Below, piece by piece: positions 1-6,274 of a stretch of DNA of 10,184 nucleotides; positions within the stretch are counted from its first letter, which is position 1, and the number at the start of each line of letters is the position of its first letter. Source of the DNA: an uncultured Bacteroidaceae bacterium (lineage in GTDB: Bacteria; Bacteroidota; Bacteroidia; Bacteroidales; Bacteroidaceae); contig CAJGDX010000079.1 in NCBI GenBank assembly GCA_904502185.1, positions 1 to 10,184 on the forward strand. Direction: 5' to 3'. The notes under the pieces were generated by a model that was given only the letters and a program-made list of their open reading frames with translations, was not told where the DNA came from and made no database searches. The translations under genes were made by a program, and so were the position numbers.

Positions 1-826
1 ATACTGCGGCAATGAACTCTTCTGCTGTGAGGCCGTTGAGGTCTTTTACCACGCGGTTGTAGTCGATGATGGTGAGCTGCGATTCGGGGAAGCACACTGC
101 CATGAAGTAGTTGTACTCCTCGTCGCCGCGGTGGTTGGGGTTGTTGTCTGCCTTCTCCTTGCCTACGAGGGCTGCCGCTGCCGAGCGGTGGTGACCATCG
201 GCGATGTAGAGGGCGGGCATTTTTGCAAATTCTGCTGTGATGGTGGCGATGTCCTCGTCCTTGTCGACTATCCAAAATTGGTGGCCGAAGCCGTCGAGTG
301 CTGCTACGAATGAGTATACAGGCTCGGCTGTGATGTATGAGGCAATGATTGCATTAAGCTTGTCGTTGTCGGGGTAGGCGAGGAACACAGGCTCGATGTT
401 GGCGTTGTTCACGCGAACATGTTTCATGCGGTCTTCTTCCTTGTCGCGACGTGTAAGTTCGTGCTTTTTGATGGTGCCGTCCATGTAGTCGTTGACGTAT
501 GTGCAGACTACAAGACCGTACTGTGTCTTGCCGTTCATTGTCTGGGCATAGATGTAGTACTGCTCTTTTTCATCCTGTACCAGCCAGCCGTTGTTTTTGA
601 ACTTTGCAAAGTTCTCGGCAGCCTTCTCGTATACCTCGGGAGAGTGTTCGTCGGTTCCTATGGGGAAGTCAATCTCGGGACGGATGATGTGGTAGAGAGA
701 TTTCTCGTTGTCGCCAGCTTCGGCGCGTGCCTCGTCCGAGTTAAGCACGTCGTAGGGGCGGCTCTGCACCTCTTCGACAATTGCCTGCGGGGGACGATAT
801 CCTTTGAATGGTTTTATTATTGCCAT
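1..826 (-). CDS. DUF1015 family protein, C-terminus cut by window edge
   Basis: This reading frame starts at ATG 826-824 and stays open to the left edge, giving 275 residues; the family is usually a little over 400, so about the last third is missing. It matches DUF1015 (PF06245), whose biochemical role is not established to my knowledge. Visible landmarks are the N-terminal KPFKGYRPP, the conserved KHELTRRDKEEDR at residues 121-133, and ADGHHRSAAA at 209-218. The DGHHR string resembles the motif found in ParB/sulfiredoxin-fold proteins, including the free serine kinases SerK/SbnI. There is no signal peptide or membrane segment in the visible part, so it should be cytoplasmic. The start lies 13 bases after the serA stop and is preceded by a clear AAGGAG, so it is almost certainly translated from the serC-serA transcript. 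That context suggests a role in serine or phosphoserine metabolism, which is inference. Family assignment is confident; function is not. Confidence 0.9.
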   Translation of the reverse strand, partial: MAIIKPFKGYRPPQAIVEEVQSRPYDVLNSDEARAEAGDNEKSLYHIIRPEIDFPIGTDEHSPEVYEKAAENFAKFKNNGWLVQDEKEQYYIYAQTMNGKTQYGLVVCTYVNDYMDGTIKKHELTRRDKEEDRMKHVRVNNANIEPVFLAYPDNDKLNAIIASYITAEPVYSFVAALDGFGHQFWIVDKDEDIATITAEFAKMPALYIADGHHRSAAAALVGKEKADNNPNHRGDEEYNYFMAVCFPESQLTIIDYNRVVKDLNGLTAEEFIAAV

Positions 827-831
827 ATTCT

Positions 832-837
832 CTCCTT
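832..837 (-). promoter_or_regulatory. Shine-Dalgarno site of the DUF1015 gene
   Basis: The minus strand reads AAGGAG, then AGAAT, then ATG, a 5-base spacing. It is noteworthy because the other starts in this window (serC, serA, grpE, dnaJ, folC, galM) have A/T-rich leaders with no comparable site, as is usual in Bacteroidota. It fixes the start at 826 and sits in the 13 bases between the serA stop and the DUF1015 start. Confidence 0.75.
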
Positions 838-839
838 TC

Positions 840-1760
840 TTATTTGTTCAGACGGAAACGCTCGCAACCCTCTTCGAAGAATGCTACAATCTGTTTTGCT
901 GCCGCAATGCCGGCATTGATGTTTGCCTCGGCTGTCTGTGCGCCCATCTTTTTGGGTGTTGCAAAGTAACGGCCTTCGAATTTGGCAAACTCCTCGGCTG
1001 CTACGGGTGCAATGTCTGTTGCGTACTTGAAGTCGGGACGCTCGTTCATCACCTCAATAAGCTCTGCCTCGTTGATAACCTCCTTACGTGCAGTGTTGAT
1101 GAGGAACGCGGGCTTGGGCATGTTTGAAACGAGTGCCTTGTTGATTGACTGCTTGGTCTCTGCTGTTGCAGGGAGGTGCAGCGATACTACGTCGGAGCAG
1201 CTGTAAAGCTCGGCAGGTGTTTCGCACCATTTGCAACCTGCCTCTTCAACTGCCTCTTTTGTTACGAATGCGTCGTAAACTGCTACGTTCATTCCGAATC
1301 CTTTGGCAATGCGTGCCACGTTGCGACCTACGTTACCAAATGCGTGGATACCGATTGTGCGGCCTTTGAGCTCGCAGCCGGCTGTGCCGTTGAACATGCC
1401 GCGTGCCATGAATACCAACATACCGAATACAAGTTCAGCTACTGCGTTGGCGTTCTGTCCGGGAGTGTTCATTACGCATACTCCGTTAGCTGTTGCTGCT
1501 GCAAGGTCTACGTTGTCGTAGCCTGCACCTGCACGAACCACAATTTTCAGATTCTTTGCTGCTTCCATAACTTCTGCATCGACAATGTCGCTGCGGATGA
1601 TGATGGCGTCAACGTCGGCAACTGCTGCAAGGAGCTCCTGCTTTGATGTATATTTTTCGAGCAGCACAAGTTCGTAACCTGCTGCGTCTGTAACTTCGCG
1701 TATTCCTTTAATGGCAACGGGAGCAAAAGGCTTTTCCGTTGCGACCAATACCTTTTTCAT
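840..1760 (-). CDS. serA: D-3-phosphoglycerate dehydrogenase, short form without ACT domain
   Basis: SerA oxidises 3-phosphoglycerate to 3-phosphohydroxypyruvate with NAD+, the first step of serine synthesis. The 306-residue protein has the D-2-hydroxyacid dehydrogenase layout: a split substrate domain (about 1-95 and 275-306) around a Rossmann domain. Visible motifs are RAGAGYDNVD (76-85), the dinucleotide loop AFGNVG (140-145), and INTARKEVINEAEL (221-234) with the substrate/catalytic Arg225. Two departures from the E. coli-type enzyme are seen: the first glycine of GxGxxG is Ala140, and the usual catalytic His in TPHxGA is replaced, the sequence reading TPKKMGAQT (268-276). From memory, short ACT-less enzymes of Bacteroidales and Entamoeba share this Lys. 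The protein ends right after the catalytic domain, so the serine-binding ACT domain that gives feedback inhibition in E. coli is absent. It lies 28 bases downstream of serC and 13 upstream of DUF1015. Another hydroxyacid dehydrogenase is possible but unlikely next to serC. Confidence 0.92.
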   Translation of the reverse strand: MKKVLVATEKPFAPVAIKGIREVTDAAGYELVLLEKYTSKQELLAAVADVDAIIIRSDIVDAEVMEAAKNLKIVVRAGAGYDNVDLAAATANGVCVMNTPGQNANAVAELVFGMLVFMARGMFNGTAGCELKGRTIGIHAFGNVGRNVARIAKGFGMNVAVYDAFVTKEAVEEAGCKWCETPAELYSCSDVVSLHLPATAETKQSINKALVSNMPKPAFLINTARKEVINEAELIEVMNERPDFKYATDIAPVAAEEFAKFEGRYFATPKKMGAQTAEANINAGIAAAKQIVAFFEEGCERFRLNK

Positions 1761-1788
1761 ATTATTATATATTGTCAGGTGTTTCTTA

Positions 1789-2856
1789 TTAATGATTTCT
1801 TTCGAACTCTTTCATGCAGTTGACAAGTGCCTCAACTGCTTCGAGGGGCAGTGCGTTGTAGCATGATGCGCGGAAACCGCCGATTGAACGGTGCCCCTTG
1901 ATACCTACCATGCCGCGTGATGTTGCAAATGCCATGAACTCTGATTCCAGCTCTTTGTACTCGTCGCTCATTACAAAGTCGATGTTCATGTATGAACGGT
2001 CCTCAACATCTGCTGTACCGCGGAACATCTTGTTGCGGTCGATCTCGCCGTAGAGCATTTCGGCGCGAGCTGCTGCACGACGCTGCATTTCGGGTACACC
2101 GCCCTGAGATTTAATCCAACGGAGTGTGCAGAGTGCCGAGTAGATGGGAAGCACGGGGGGAGTGTTGAACATTGAGTCGTTGGCAATGTGTGTGCGGTAG
2201 TCGAGCATTGTGGGGATGGTGCGTGAGATTTTACCCAGTGCATCGTCTTTCACAATTACGAATGATACGCCTGAGGGGGCAAGGTTCTTCTGTGCTCCAC
2301 CGTAGATGCAGGCGTACTTGCTTACGTCAACGGGACGTGAGAAGATGTCTGATGACATGTCGGCGATGAGGGGAATGGGAGAATCAATGTCCTTGCGTAT
2401 CTCTGTACCGTAGATGGTGTTGTTTGTGGTGATGTGGAAATAGTCGGCATCTGTGGGGATTACGTAGTTCTTGGGAACGTAGCAATAGTTTCTGTCCTTT
2501 GATGACGCAATTTCGGCAACCTCACCGAAGAGCTTAGCCTCTTTCATGGCTTTGTTTGCCCATGTACCGGTGTTCAGATATACTGCCTTCTTCTCGAGGA
2601 AGTTGAAGGGTATCATGCAGAACTCAAGACTTGCACCGCCACCGAGGAATATTACTGAGTATCCTTCGGGAATGTCGAGCAACTCTTTGAAGAGTGATAC
2701 TGCTTCGGGAATTACGGGCTCGAAATCTTTTGAACGGTGACTGATTTCCAATATTGAGAGGCCAATGCCATTAAAATCGTTGACTGCCTGAGCTGTTTGC
2801 TCAATTACTTCGCGCGGCAAAATAGAGGGGCCGGCATTAAAATTGTATTTTTTCAT
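1789..2856 (-). CDS. serC: phosphoserine aminotransferase
   Basis: SerC is a PLP-dependent class V aminotransferase that converts 3-phosphohydroxypyruvate and glutamate to O-phospho-L-serine and 2-oxoglutarate; it can also serve pyridoxal phosphate synthesis. The 355 residues match the usual length of about 360. The N-terminal NFNAGPSILP (5-14), SHRSKDF (39-45), GGGASLEF (72-79), TGTW (96-99), ADMSSDIFSRP (165-175) with the PLP-ring-binding Asp166, and YGGAQKNLAPSG (185-196) with the Schiff-base Lys190 are all present. GHRSIGGFRAS (321-331) supplies the phosphate- and carboxylate-binding His/Arg residues. The ATG at 2856 is supported because the conserved N-terminus begins at once. It is the first gene of the operon, with serA 28 bases downstream and a strong promoter about 50 bases upstream. 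It looks intact and cytoplasmic. Confidence 0.97.
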   Translation of the reverse strand: MKKYNFNAGPSILPREVIEQTAQAVNDFNGIGLSILEISHRSKDFEPVIPEAVSLFKELLDIPEGYSVIFLGGGASLEFCMIPFNFLEKKAVYLNTGTWANKAMKEAKLFGEVAEIASSKDRNYCYVPKNYVIPTDADYFHITTNNTIYGTEIRKDIDSPIPLIADMSSDIFSRPVDVSKYACIYGGAQKNLAPSGVSFVIVKDDALGKISRTIPTMLDYRTHIANDSMFNTPPVLPIYSALCTLRWIKSQGGVPEMQRRAAARAEMLYGEIDRNKMFRGTADVEDRSYMNIDFVMSDEYKELESEFMAFATSRGMVGIKGHRSIGGFRASCYNALPLEAVEALVNCMKEFERNH

Positions 2857-2907
2857 ATCTGTGTATGTTAAATTCTATTAAATAATCTATTTTTTTAGTT
2901 AAGGTCG

Positions 2908-2938
2908 CAAAGGTATTTAAACTTTTTGAAAAAACAAA
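2908..2938 (-). promoter_or_regulatory. Bacteroidota-type promoter for serC-serA-DUF1015
   Basis: On the minus strand TTTG (2938-2935) is followed by exactly 19 bases and then TACCTTTG (2915-2908). This is a full match to the -33 TTTG / -7 TAnnTTTG promoter known from Bacteroides, whose usual spacer is 19-20. Transcription would start a few bases further on, leaving an A/T-rich leader of roughly 45-50 bases before the serC ATG. Confidence 0.8.
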
Positions 2939-2945
2939 AATTTAA
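2917..2945. repeat. A/T-rich inverted repeat over the serC promoter
   Basis: TTAAACTTTTTG (2917-2928) and CAAAAATTTAA (2935-2945) pair over 11 bases with one bulged C and a loop of six A. It covers the -33 box and nearly the whole spacer of the serC promoter, and lies just downstream of the helicase stop codon. It could be a weak terminator for the helicase transcript, an operator for serC, or only a by-product of A/T richness; the stem has almost no G-C pairs. Confidence 0.4.
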
Positions 2946-2961
2946 TACATTTCTTGCTGTT

Positions 2962-4305
2962 TTATGCTTTTATTTCTTCGATAATGGTTTTTAGTCCTTT
3001 GATTTTCTCACCCGAAACAGCCGAAAGTATCGAACGTAGCTTGCTGTTTTGTATTGCTACATAGGCATAACGGTCGTAAACGACTATTGTTCCAAGGTCG
3101 TCGGGCTTTGCACCGCCTTTTTTCATGAAAAATCCTGCAATGTCGCCACGGCTTATCTTGTCGCGCTTGCCTTTTCCTATGTAGACAACTTTGCGGGTAG
3201 GCTTTGCCGGCATCGGGATTGATACGGCGAGATTGAACCCCTGTATATCCTCGGGGGTGTATTCGGGCATCTCTCCGCCGTCGATGCGCAGCATGTAGAC
3301 GGCACCTTCGGCGCTCCAGCGTGCTGTGCGTCCGTTGCGGTGGGTGAATGCCTCCTGATTTACGGGACGCTGGTAGTGGACAACGTGGCGAACGTCGGGA
3401 ATGTCGAGTCCGCGCGATGCAAGGTCTGTGCAGACAAGCACTGTCGAACAGCCGCTCTTGAACTTGTACAGAGCAAGTTCGCGCTGTTTCTGCTCCAGTC
3501 CACCGTGGTAGGCTGTGACGGAAATTCCGCTCTTTTTCAAGTGGCGGTAGACCTCTTCGACCATTTCGCGAAAGTTGCAGAACACTATGGCCTGTTCGCC
3601 ACGCATCAGGCAGAGCAGCGAAGCAAGTGCGTGCAGACGCTCTTTCTGGGTGGTGTTTACCACGTAGAAAGCTGTGCGTTCCTGGGGCTTGTCTGCCGTA
3701 TCCGTAAAATCGAGTCGTGTGGCTGTGCCGCTTGGCAGGAAGCGTGATAATTCGTCGGAGTCGGTGGCCGACAGCAGGAATCTGCGTGCCTTTTGGGGCA
3801 GTTGGGCAAGCAGTTGCTCCATCTCCTCTTTGAAACCCAGTTCCAGTGCCTTGTCAAATTCGTCGAGGATGATGACTTTTACATTCTTTATATCTATGGT
3901 TCCGCGCGAAAGATGGTCGTTCAATCTTCCGGGGGTTGCAATCACCAGTGAAGGCACTCCTCCTTTTATAAGTGACAGCTCTTCGTTTACCGAGCGTCCG
4001 CCATGCAGACAGACGGCTTTCAGTCCGCTGTTCATCATCTTCCATACGTCGGCAACCTGACGGGCAAGCTCGCGTGTGGGCAGCACTGCCACTGCACCGA
4101 TGCCATGCTCGTTGCTTTTCAGGGTTTCAAGCAGCGGCAGCAGGAATGCAAGTGTCTTACCGGTGCCGGTAGGTGACAACACTACCATGTCACCGCCTTC
4201 GCGGAATGCTTGCAGGGCCTTCTGCTGCATGTCGTTAAGCTTGTCGATGCCCATGGCATCGAGTGCCGAACGCTGTTCGGAGGTTATATTTACTTTTTCA
4301 ATCAT
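2962..4305 (-). CDS. DEAD-box ATP-dependent RNA helicase, DbpA-like
   Basis: An RNA-dependent ATPase that remodels RNA. The helicase core shows a Q-motif-like Gln27, motif I SPTGTGKT (44-51), PTREL (76-80), TPGR (124-127), motif II DEFD (148-151), SAT (179-181), motif IV IVFCNF (240-245), SRGLDIP (297-303) and motif VI HRNGRTAR (322-329). Residues from about 370 to 447 (RKVVYIGKGKRD onward, ending in IKGLKTIIEEIKA) resemble the DbpA RNA-binding domain (PF03880), which in E. coli and B. subtilis binds hairpin 92 of 23S rRNA; a role in large ribosomal subunit assembly is therefore likely. The third residue of the DEAD box is Phe instead of Ala, while the ATP-hydrolysing Asp148-Glu149 are kept. 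Length (447) fits DbpA (about 457). It is a single-gene unit with its own promoter, divergent from grpE. Confidence 0.9.
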   Translation of the reverse strand: MIEKVNITSEQRSALDAMGIDKLNDMQQKALQAFREGGDMVVLSPTGTGKTLAFLLPLLETLKSNEHGIGAVAVLPTRELARQVADVWKMMNSGLKAVCLHGGRSVNEELSLIKGGVPSLVIATPGRLNDHLSRGTIDIKNVKVIILDEFDKALELGFKEEMEQLLAQLPQKARRFLLSATDSDELSRFLPSGTATRLDFTDTADKPQERTAFYVVNTTQKERLHALASLLCLMRGEQAIVFCNFREMVEEVYRHLKKSGISVTAYHGGLEQKQRELALYKFKSGCSTVLVCTDLASRGLDIPDVRHVVHYQRPVNQEAFTHRNGRTARWSAEGAVYMLRIDGGEMPEYTPEDIQGFNLAVSIPMPAKPTRKVVYIGKGKRDKISRGDIAGFFMKKGGAKPDDLGTIVVYDRYAYVAIQNSKLRSILSAVSGEKIKGLKTIIEEIKA

Positions 4306-4327
4306 AATATTTTCGAAAATGAAGCCG

Positions 4328-4358
4328 CAAAGTTACTATATTCTTTTAATATAGAAAA
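4328..4358 (-). promoter_or_regulatory. Candidate promoter of the helicase gene
   Basis: The minus strand has TAACTTTG (4335-4328), a full match to the Bacteroidota -7 consensus TAnnTTTG, about 22 bases upstream of the helicase ATG. The -33 position 19 bases further upstream reads TTTT instead of TTTG, so that element is weak. The leader would be short. Confidence 0.6.
4336..4354. repeat. Perfect 7-bp inverted repeat filling the helicase promoter spacer
   Basis: CTATATT (4336-4342), loop CTTTT, AATATAG (4348-4354). The 19-base palindrome occupies exactly the spacer between the -33 position and the -7 box of the helicase promoter. A dimeric regulator could bind here, but A/T-rich spacers make short palindromes fairly likely by chance. 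Confidence 0.45.
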
Positions 4359-4430
4359 AGTTTGTCATGCAGAATATCGCAGGTGTGACAATTAACTGAC
4401 AAATTGGCGCAAACATTTGAAATAAATGAC

Positions 4431-4438
4431 TAATTTTG
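4431..4438 (+). promoter_or_regulatory. Candidate -7 element of the grpE-dnaJ-folC operon
   Basis: TAATTTTG matches TAnnTTTG and lies about 70 bases before the grpE ATG. No TTTG is found 19-20 bases upstream; the nearest one, at 4416-4419, is only 11 bases away. The promoter may be weak, or may need an activator or an alternative sigma factor, which would suit a stress operon. This is inference. Confidence 0.45.
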
Positions 4439-4470
4439 CCAAAATTTACCACTAAAACCATATTGGCAAA
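4435..4470. repeat. Inverted repeat at the grpE promoter (candidate operator)
   Basis: TTTGCCAA (4435-4442) and TTGGCAAA (4463-4470) form a perfect 8-bp inverted repeat separated by 20 bases. The left arm overlaps the end of the -7 element. Further TTGGC words stand at 4404-4408 and 4478-4482. The position fits a repressor site for the chaperone operon; the left arm would be only partly transcribed, so a DNA operator is likelier than an RNA hairpin. Confidence 0.45.
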
Positions 4471-4509
4471 CTATTTGTTGGCTATTCAGTATAAAAATAT
4501 AGGTATATT

Positions 4510-5088
4510 ATGAGCAAAGAAAAAAAATACAACGAGAGCGAAGAAACAATCGATAACAACATCCAGGCAGAGGAGTCTGCAATGGAGAATGAGAATGTTG
4601 TAGGCGAGGAGGCACTTGACGAAAAGAGTGAACTAGAAAACAAACTTGTCGAGGCTGCCGAGAAAATTGCAACCCTCGAGGACAAGTATCTTCGTCAGGT
4701 TGCTGAGTTTGACAACTATCGCAAACGTACCATGAAGGAGAAGGCCGAACTTATCAAGAATGGTGGTGAACGTACGATAGAGTCTATTCTTCCTGTTCTC
4801 GATGACTTTGAGCGTGCGCTCAACACAATGGAGAAAAATGAAAATGCTGCCGAAATTCGCACCGGTGTTGAACTTATCTATACTAAATTTGTGAACATTC
4901 TCAAACAGAATGGTTTGCAGAAGATAGAAACAGAAGGCGCTGATTTCGACACAGACTTCCACGAGGCAATAGCAATGGTGCCTACTCCCGATGCTTCACT
5001 CAAGGGCAAGGTGCTCGATTGCATACAAACAGGATATATCTTAAACGACAAAGTAATACGTCACGCTAAGGTTGCGGTTGGCGAATAA
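4510..5088 (+). CDS. grpE: GrpE nucleotide-exchange factor (DnaK co-chaperone)
   Basis: GrpE is a cytoplasmic dimer that drives ADP release from DnaK, completing the chaperone cycle; its long helix also acts as a thermosensor in studied homologues. The 192 residues fit the family. Residues 1-40 are acidic and probably disordered, about 41-85 form the long coiled-coil helix with the conserved AEFDNYRKR (65-73), then comes VLDDFERAL (96-104), and the C-terminal beta-rich wing contains the signature FDTDFHEAIAMVP (146-158) and GYILNDKVIRHAKVAVG (175-191). The start at 4510 is preceded by an A/T-rich leader without a Shine-Dalgarno site. dnaJ follows after 7 bases, so the two are surely co-transcribed; dnaK is not in the window. 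No oddities seen. Confidence 0.97.
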   Translation: MSKEKKYNESEETIDNNIQAEESAMENENVVGEEALDEKSELENKLVEAAEKIATLEDKYLRQVAEFDNYRKRTMKEKAELIKNGGERTIESILPVLDDFERALNTMEKNENAAEIRTGVELIYTKFVNILKQNGLQKIETEGADFDTDFHEAIAMVPTPDASLKGKVLDCIQTGYILNDKVIRHAKVAVGE

Positions 5089-5095
5089 ATGAAAT

Positions 5096-6265
5096 ATGGC
5101 AAAAAGAGACTACTACGAAGTGCTTGGCGTGGAGAAAGGCGCCACAGCCGATGCAATTAAAAAAGCATATCGTAAAAAGGCAATTCAATATCATCCCGAC
5201 AAGCAGCACGACAAGACTGATGCTGAGAAAAAGGAGGCGGAAGAGAAGTTCAAAGAGGCTGCCGAGGCTTACAGCGTCCTCAGCGACCCTGACAAGAAGG
5301 CACGTTACGACCAGTTTGGTCACGCAGGAATGGGTGGTGCTGCCGGTGGTGGCGGATACAGCGACTTTGGCGACTTCGACCTTAACGACATTTTCAGCAG
5401 TGTGTTTGGTCAGGGCTTTGGCGGATTCGGAGGCTTCGGCGGATTTGGTGGCGGCGGTGGTCGTACACAGCAGACACGCTACCGTGGAAGCGACCTGCGC
5501 GTGAAGGTGAAACTCAACCTGCAGGAGATTTCTACCGGCGTTACCAAGAAATTCAAACTTAAGAAGTATGTTGCTTGTACACATTGCAACGGCAGTGGTG
5601 CCGAGGGCAATGCAACAGAGACATGTCCCGAATGTAAGGGTACAGGTCGTGTGATACGCACCCAGCAGAGTTTTCTGGGTATGATGCGTACCGAGGCGGC
5701 TTGTCCCAACTGTGGTGGCGAGGGTAAGATTATCAAAAACAAATGTCCCCACTGTCACGGCGATGGCATTGTAATGGGCGAAGAGGTTGTTGAGGTTAAT
5801 ATCCCCGCAGGTGTAATGGAGGGTATACAGCTCTCTATGCGTGGCAAGGGAAATGCCGGCAAACGCAACGGTGTGAATGGTGACCTTCTTATATATGTAG
5901 AAGAGGAGAAGCATCCTCAGCTTATACGCGACGAAAATGACCTTGTATATAATCTGTTGCTCGATATCCCCACAGCTACGCTTGGTGGAGTAGCAGAGAT
6001 TCCTACAATCGACGGAGCGGCACGTGTGAATATTGACGCAGGAACACAGCCCGGTAAGGTGTTGCGTTTGCGTGGCAAGGGTCTGCCTTCGTTCAATGGC
6101 TATGGTCGCGGCGATATTGTGGTGAATGTGAGCATTTATATACCCGAAACTCTTTCCAAAGAGGAGAAGAAGAGTATGGAGGCGTTTAAGGACTCTGAGA
6201 ACTTTAAGCCTACAACAAGCATTAAGGAACAGATATTCCGTCGCTTCAAGAAATTGTTTGACTAA
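5096..6265 (+). CDS. dnaJ: DnaJ chaperone (type A J-domain protein)
   Basis: DnaJ binds unfolded protein, delivers it to DnaK and stimulates its ATPase. All parts of a type A protein are in order: the J domain (about 4-75) with HPD at 33-35; a Gly/Phe-rich linker (76-122) containing the DIF motif at 98-100 and a run of GFGGFG repeats; a zinc-binding region with four CxxC pairs at 161/164, 177/180, 203/206 and 217/220, which hold two zinc ions; then the two C-terminal substrate-binding domains and a short dimerisation tail. The 389 residues are normal. The ATG at 5096 is 7 bases after the grpE stop and gives the expected N-terminus AKRDYYEVLGV. folC follows after 9 bases. The gene looks intact and fully functional. 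Confidence 0.98.
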   Translation: MAKRDYYEVLGVEKGATADAIKKAYRKKAIQYHPDKQHDKTDAEKKEAEEKFKEAAEAYSVLSDPDKKARYDQFGHAGMGGAAGGGGYSDFGDFDLNDIFSSVFGQGFGGFGGFGGFGGGGGRTQQTRYRGSDLRVKVKLNLQEISTGVTKKFKLKKYVACTHCNGSGAEGNATETCPECKGTGRVIRTQQSFLGMMRTEAACPNCGGEGKIIKNKCPHCHGDGIVMGEEVVEVNIPAGVMEGIQLSMRGKGNAGKRNGVNGDLLIYVEEEKHPQLIRDENDLVYNLLLDIPTATLGGVAEIPTIDGAARVNIDAGTQPGKVLRLRGKGLPSFNGYGRGDIVVNVSIYIPETLSKEEKKSMEAFKDSENFKPTTSIKEQIFRRFKKLFD

Positions 6266-6274
6266 ACTGATATT

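Larger units (their letters stand above)
4306..4509. other. Divergent intergenic region between helicase and grpE
   Basis: These 204 bases have no coding potential. They hold the minus-strand helicase promoter with its palindrome, a plus-strand -7-like element TAATTTTG at 4431-4438, and four copies of TTGGC/GCCAA between 4404 and 4482. I see no CIRCE element (TTAGCACTC-N9-GAGTGCTAA), which controls grpE-dnaJ in many Gram-positive bacteria. Confidence 0.7.

Noticed and set aside
1..826. DUF1015 gene as a truncated pseudogene
   Set aside because: The frame is uninterrupted and is cut only by the window edge; conserved motifs are intact.
419..919. Plus-strand frame of 166 codons in the DUF1015/serA region
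   Set aside because: Both minus-strand genes match known families over this stretch; the plus frame is their shadow, rich in Val, Cys and Phe.
4306..4509. Search for a CIRCE/HrcA operator ahead of grpE
   Set aside because: No TTAGCACTC or GAGTGCTAA arm is present; the inverted repeat found there has a different sequence and spacing.
5419..5462. Short tandem repeat of about 9 bases encoding GlyPheGly units
   Set aside because: It is the normal Gly/Phe linker of DnaJ and not an independent repeat element.
5066..5914. Long open frame of 282 codons on the minus strand opposite grpE/dnaJ
   Set aside because: It is antisense to a complete dnaJ with all its motifs, has a low-complexity composition rich in Thr, Ala, Val and Leu, and matches no family I know. 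It arises from the codon bias of dnaJ.
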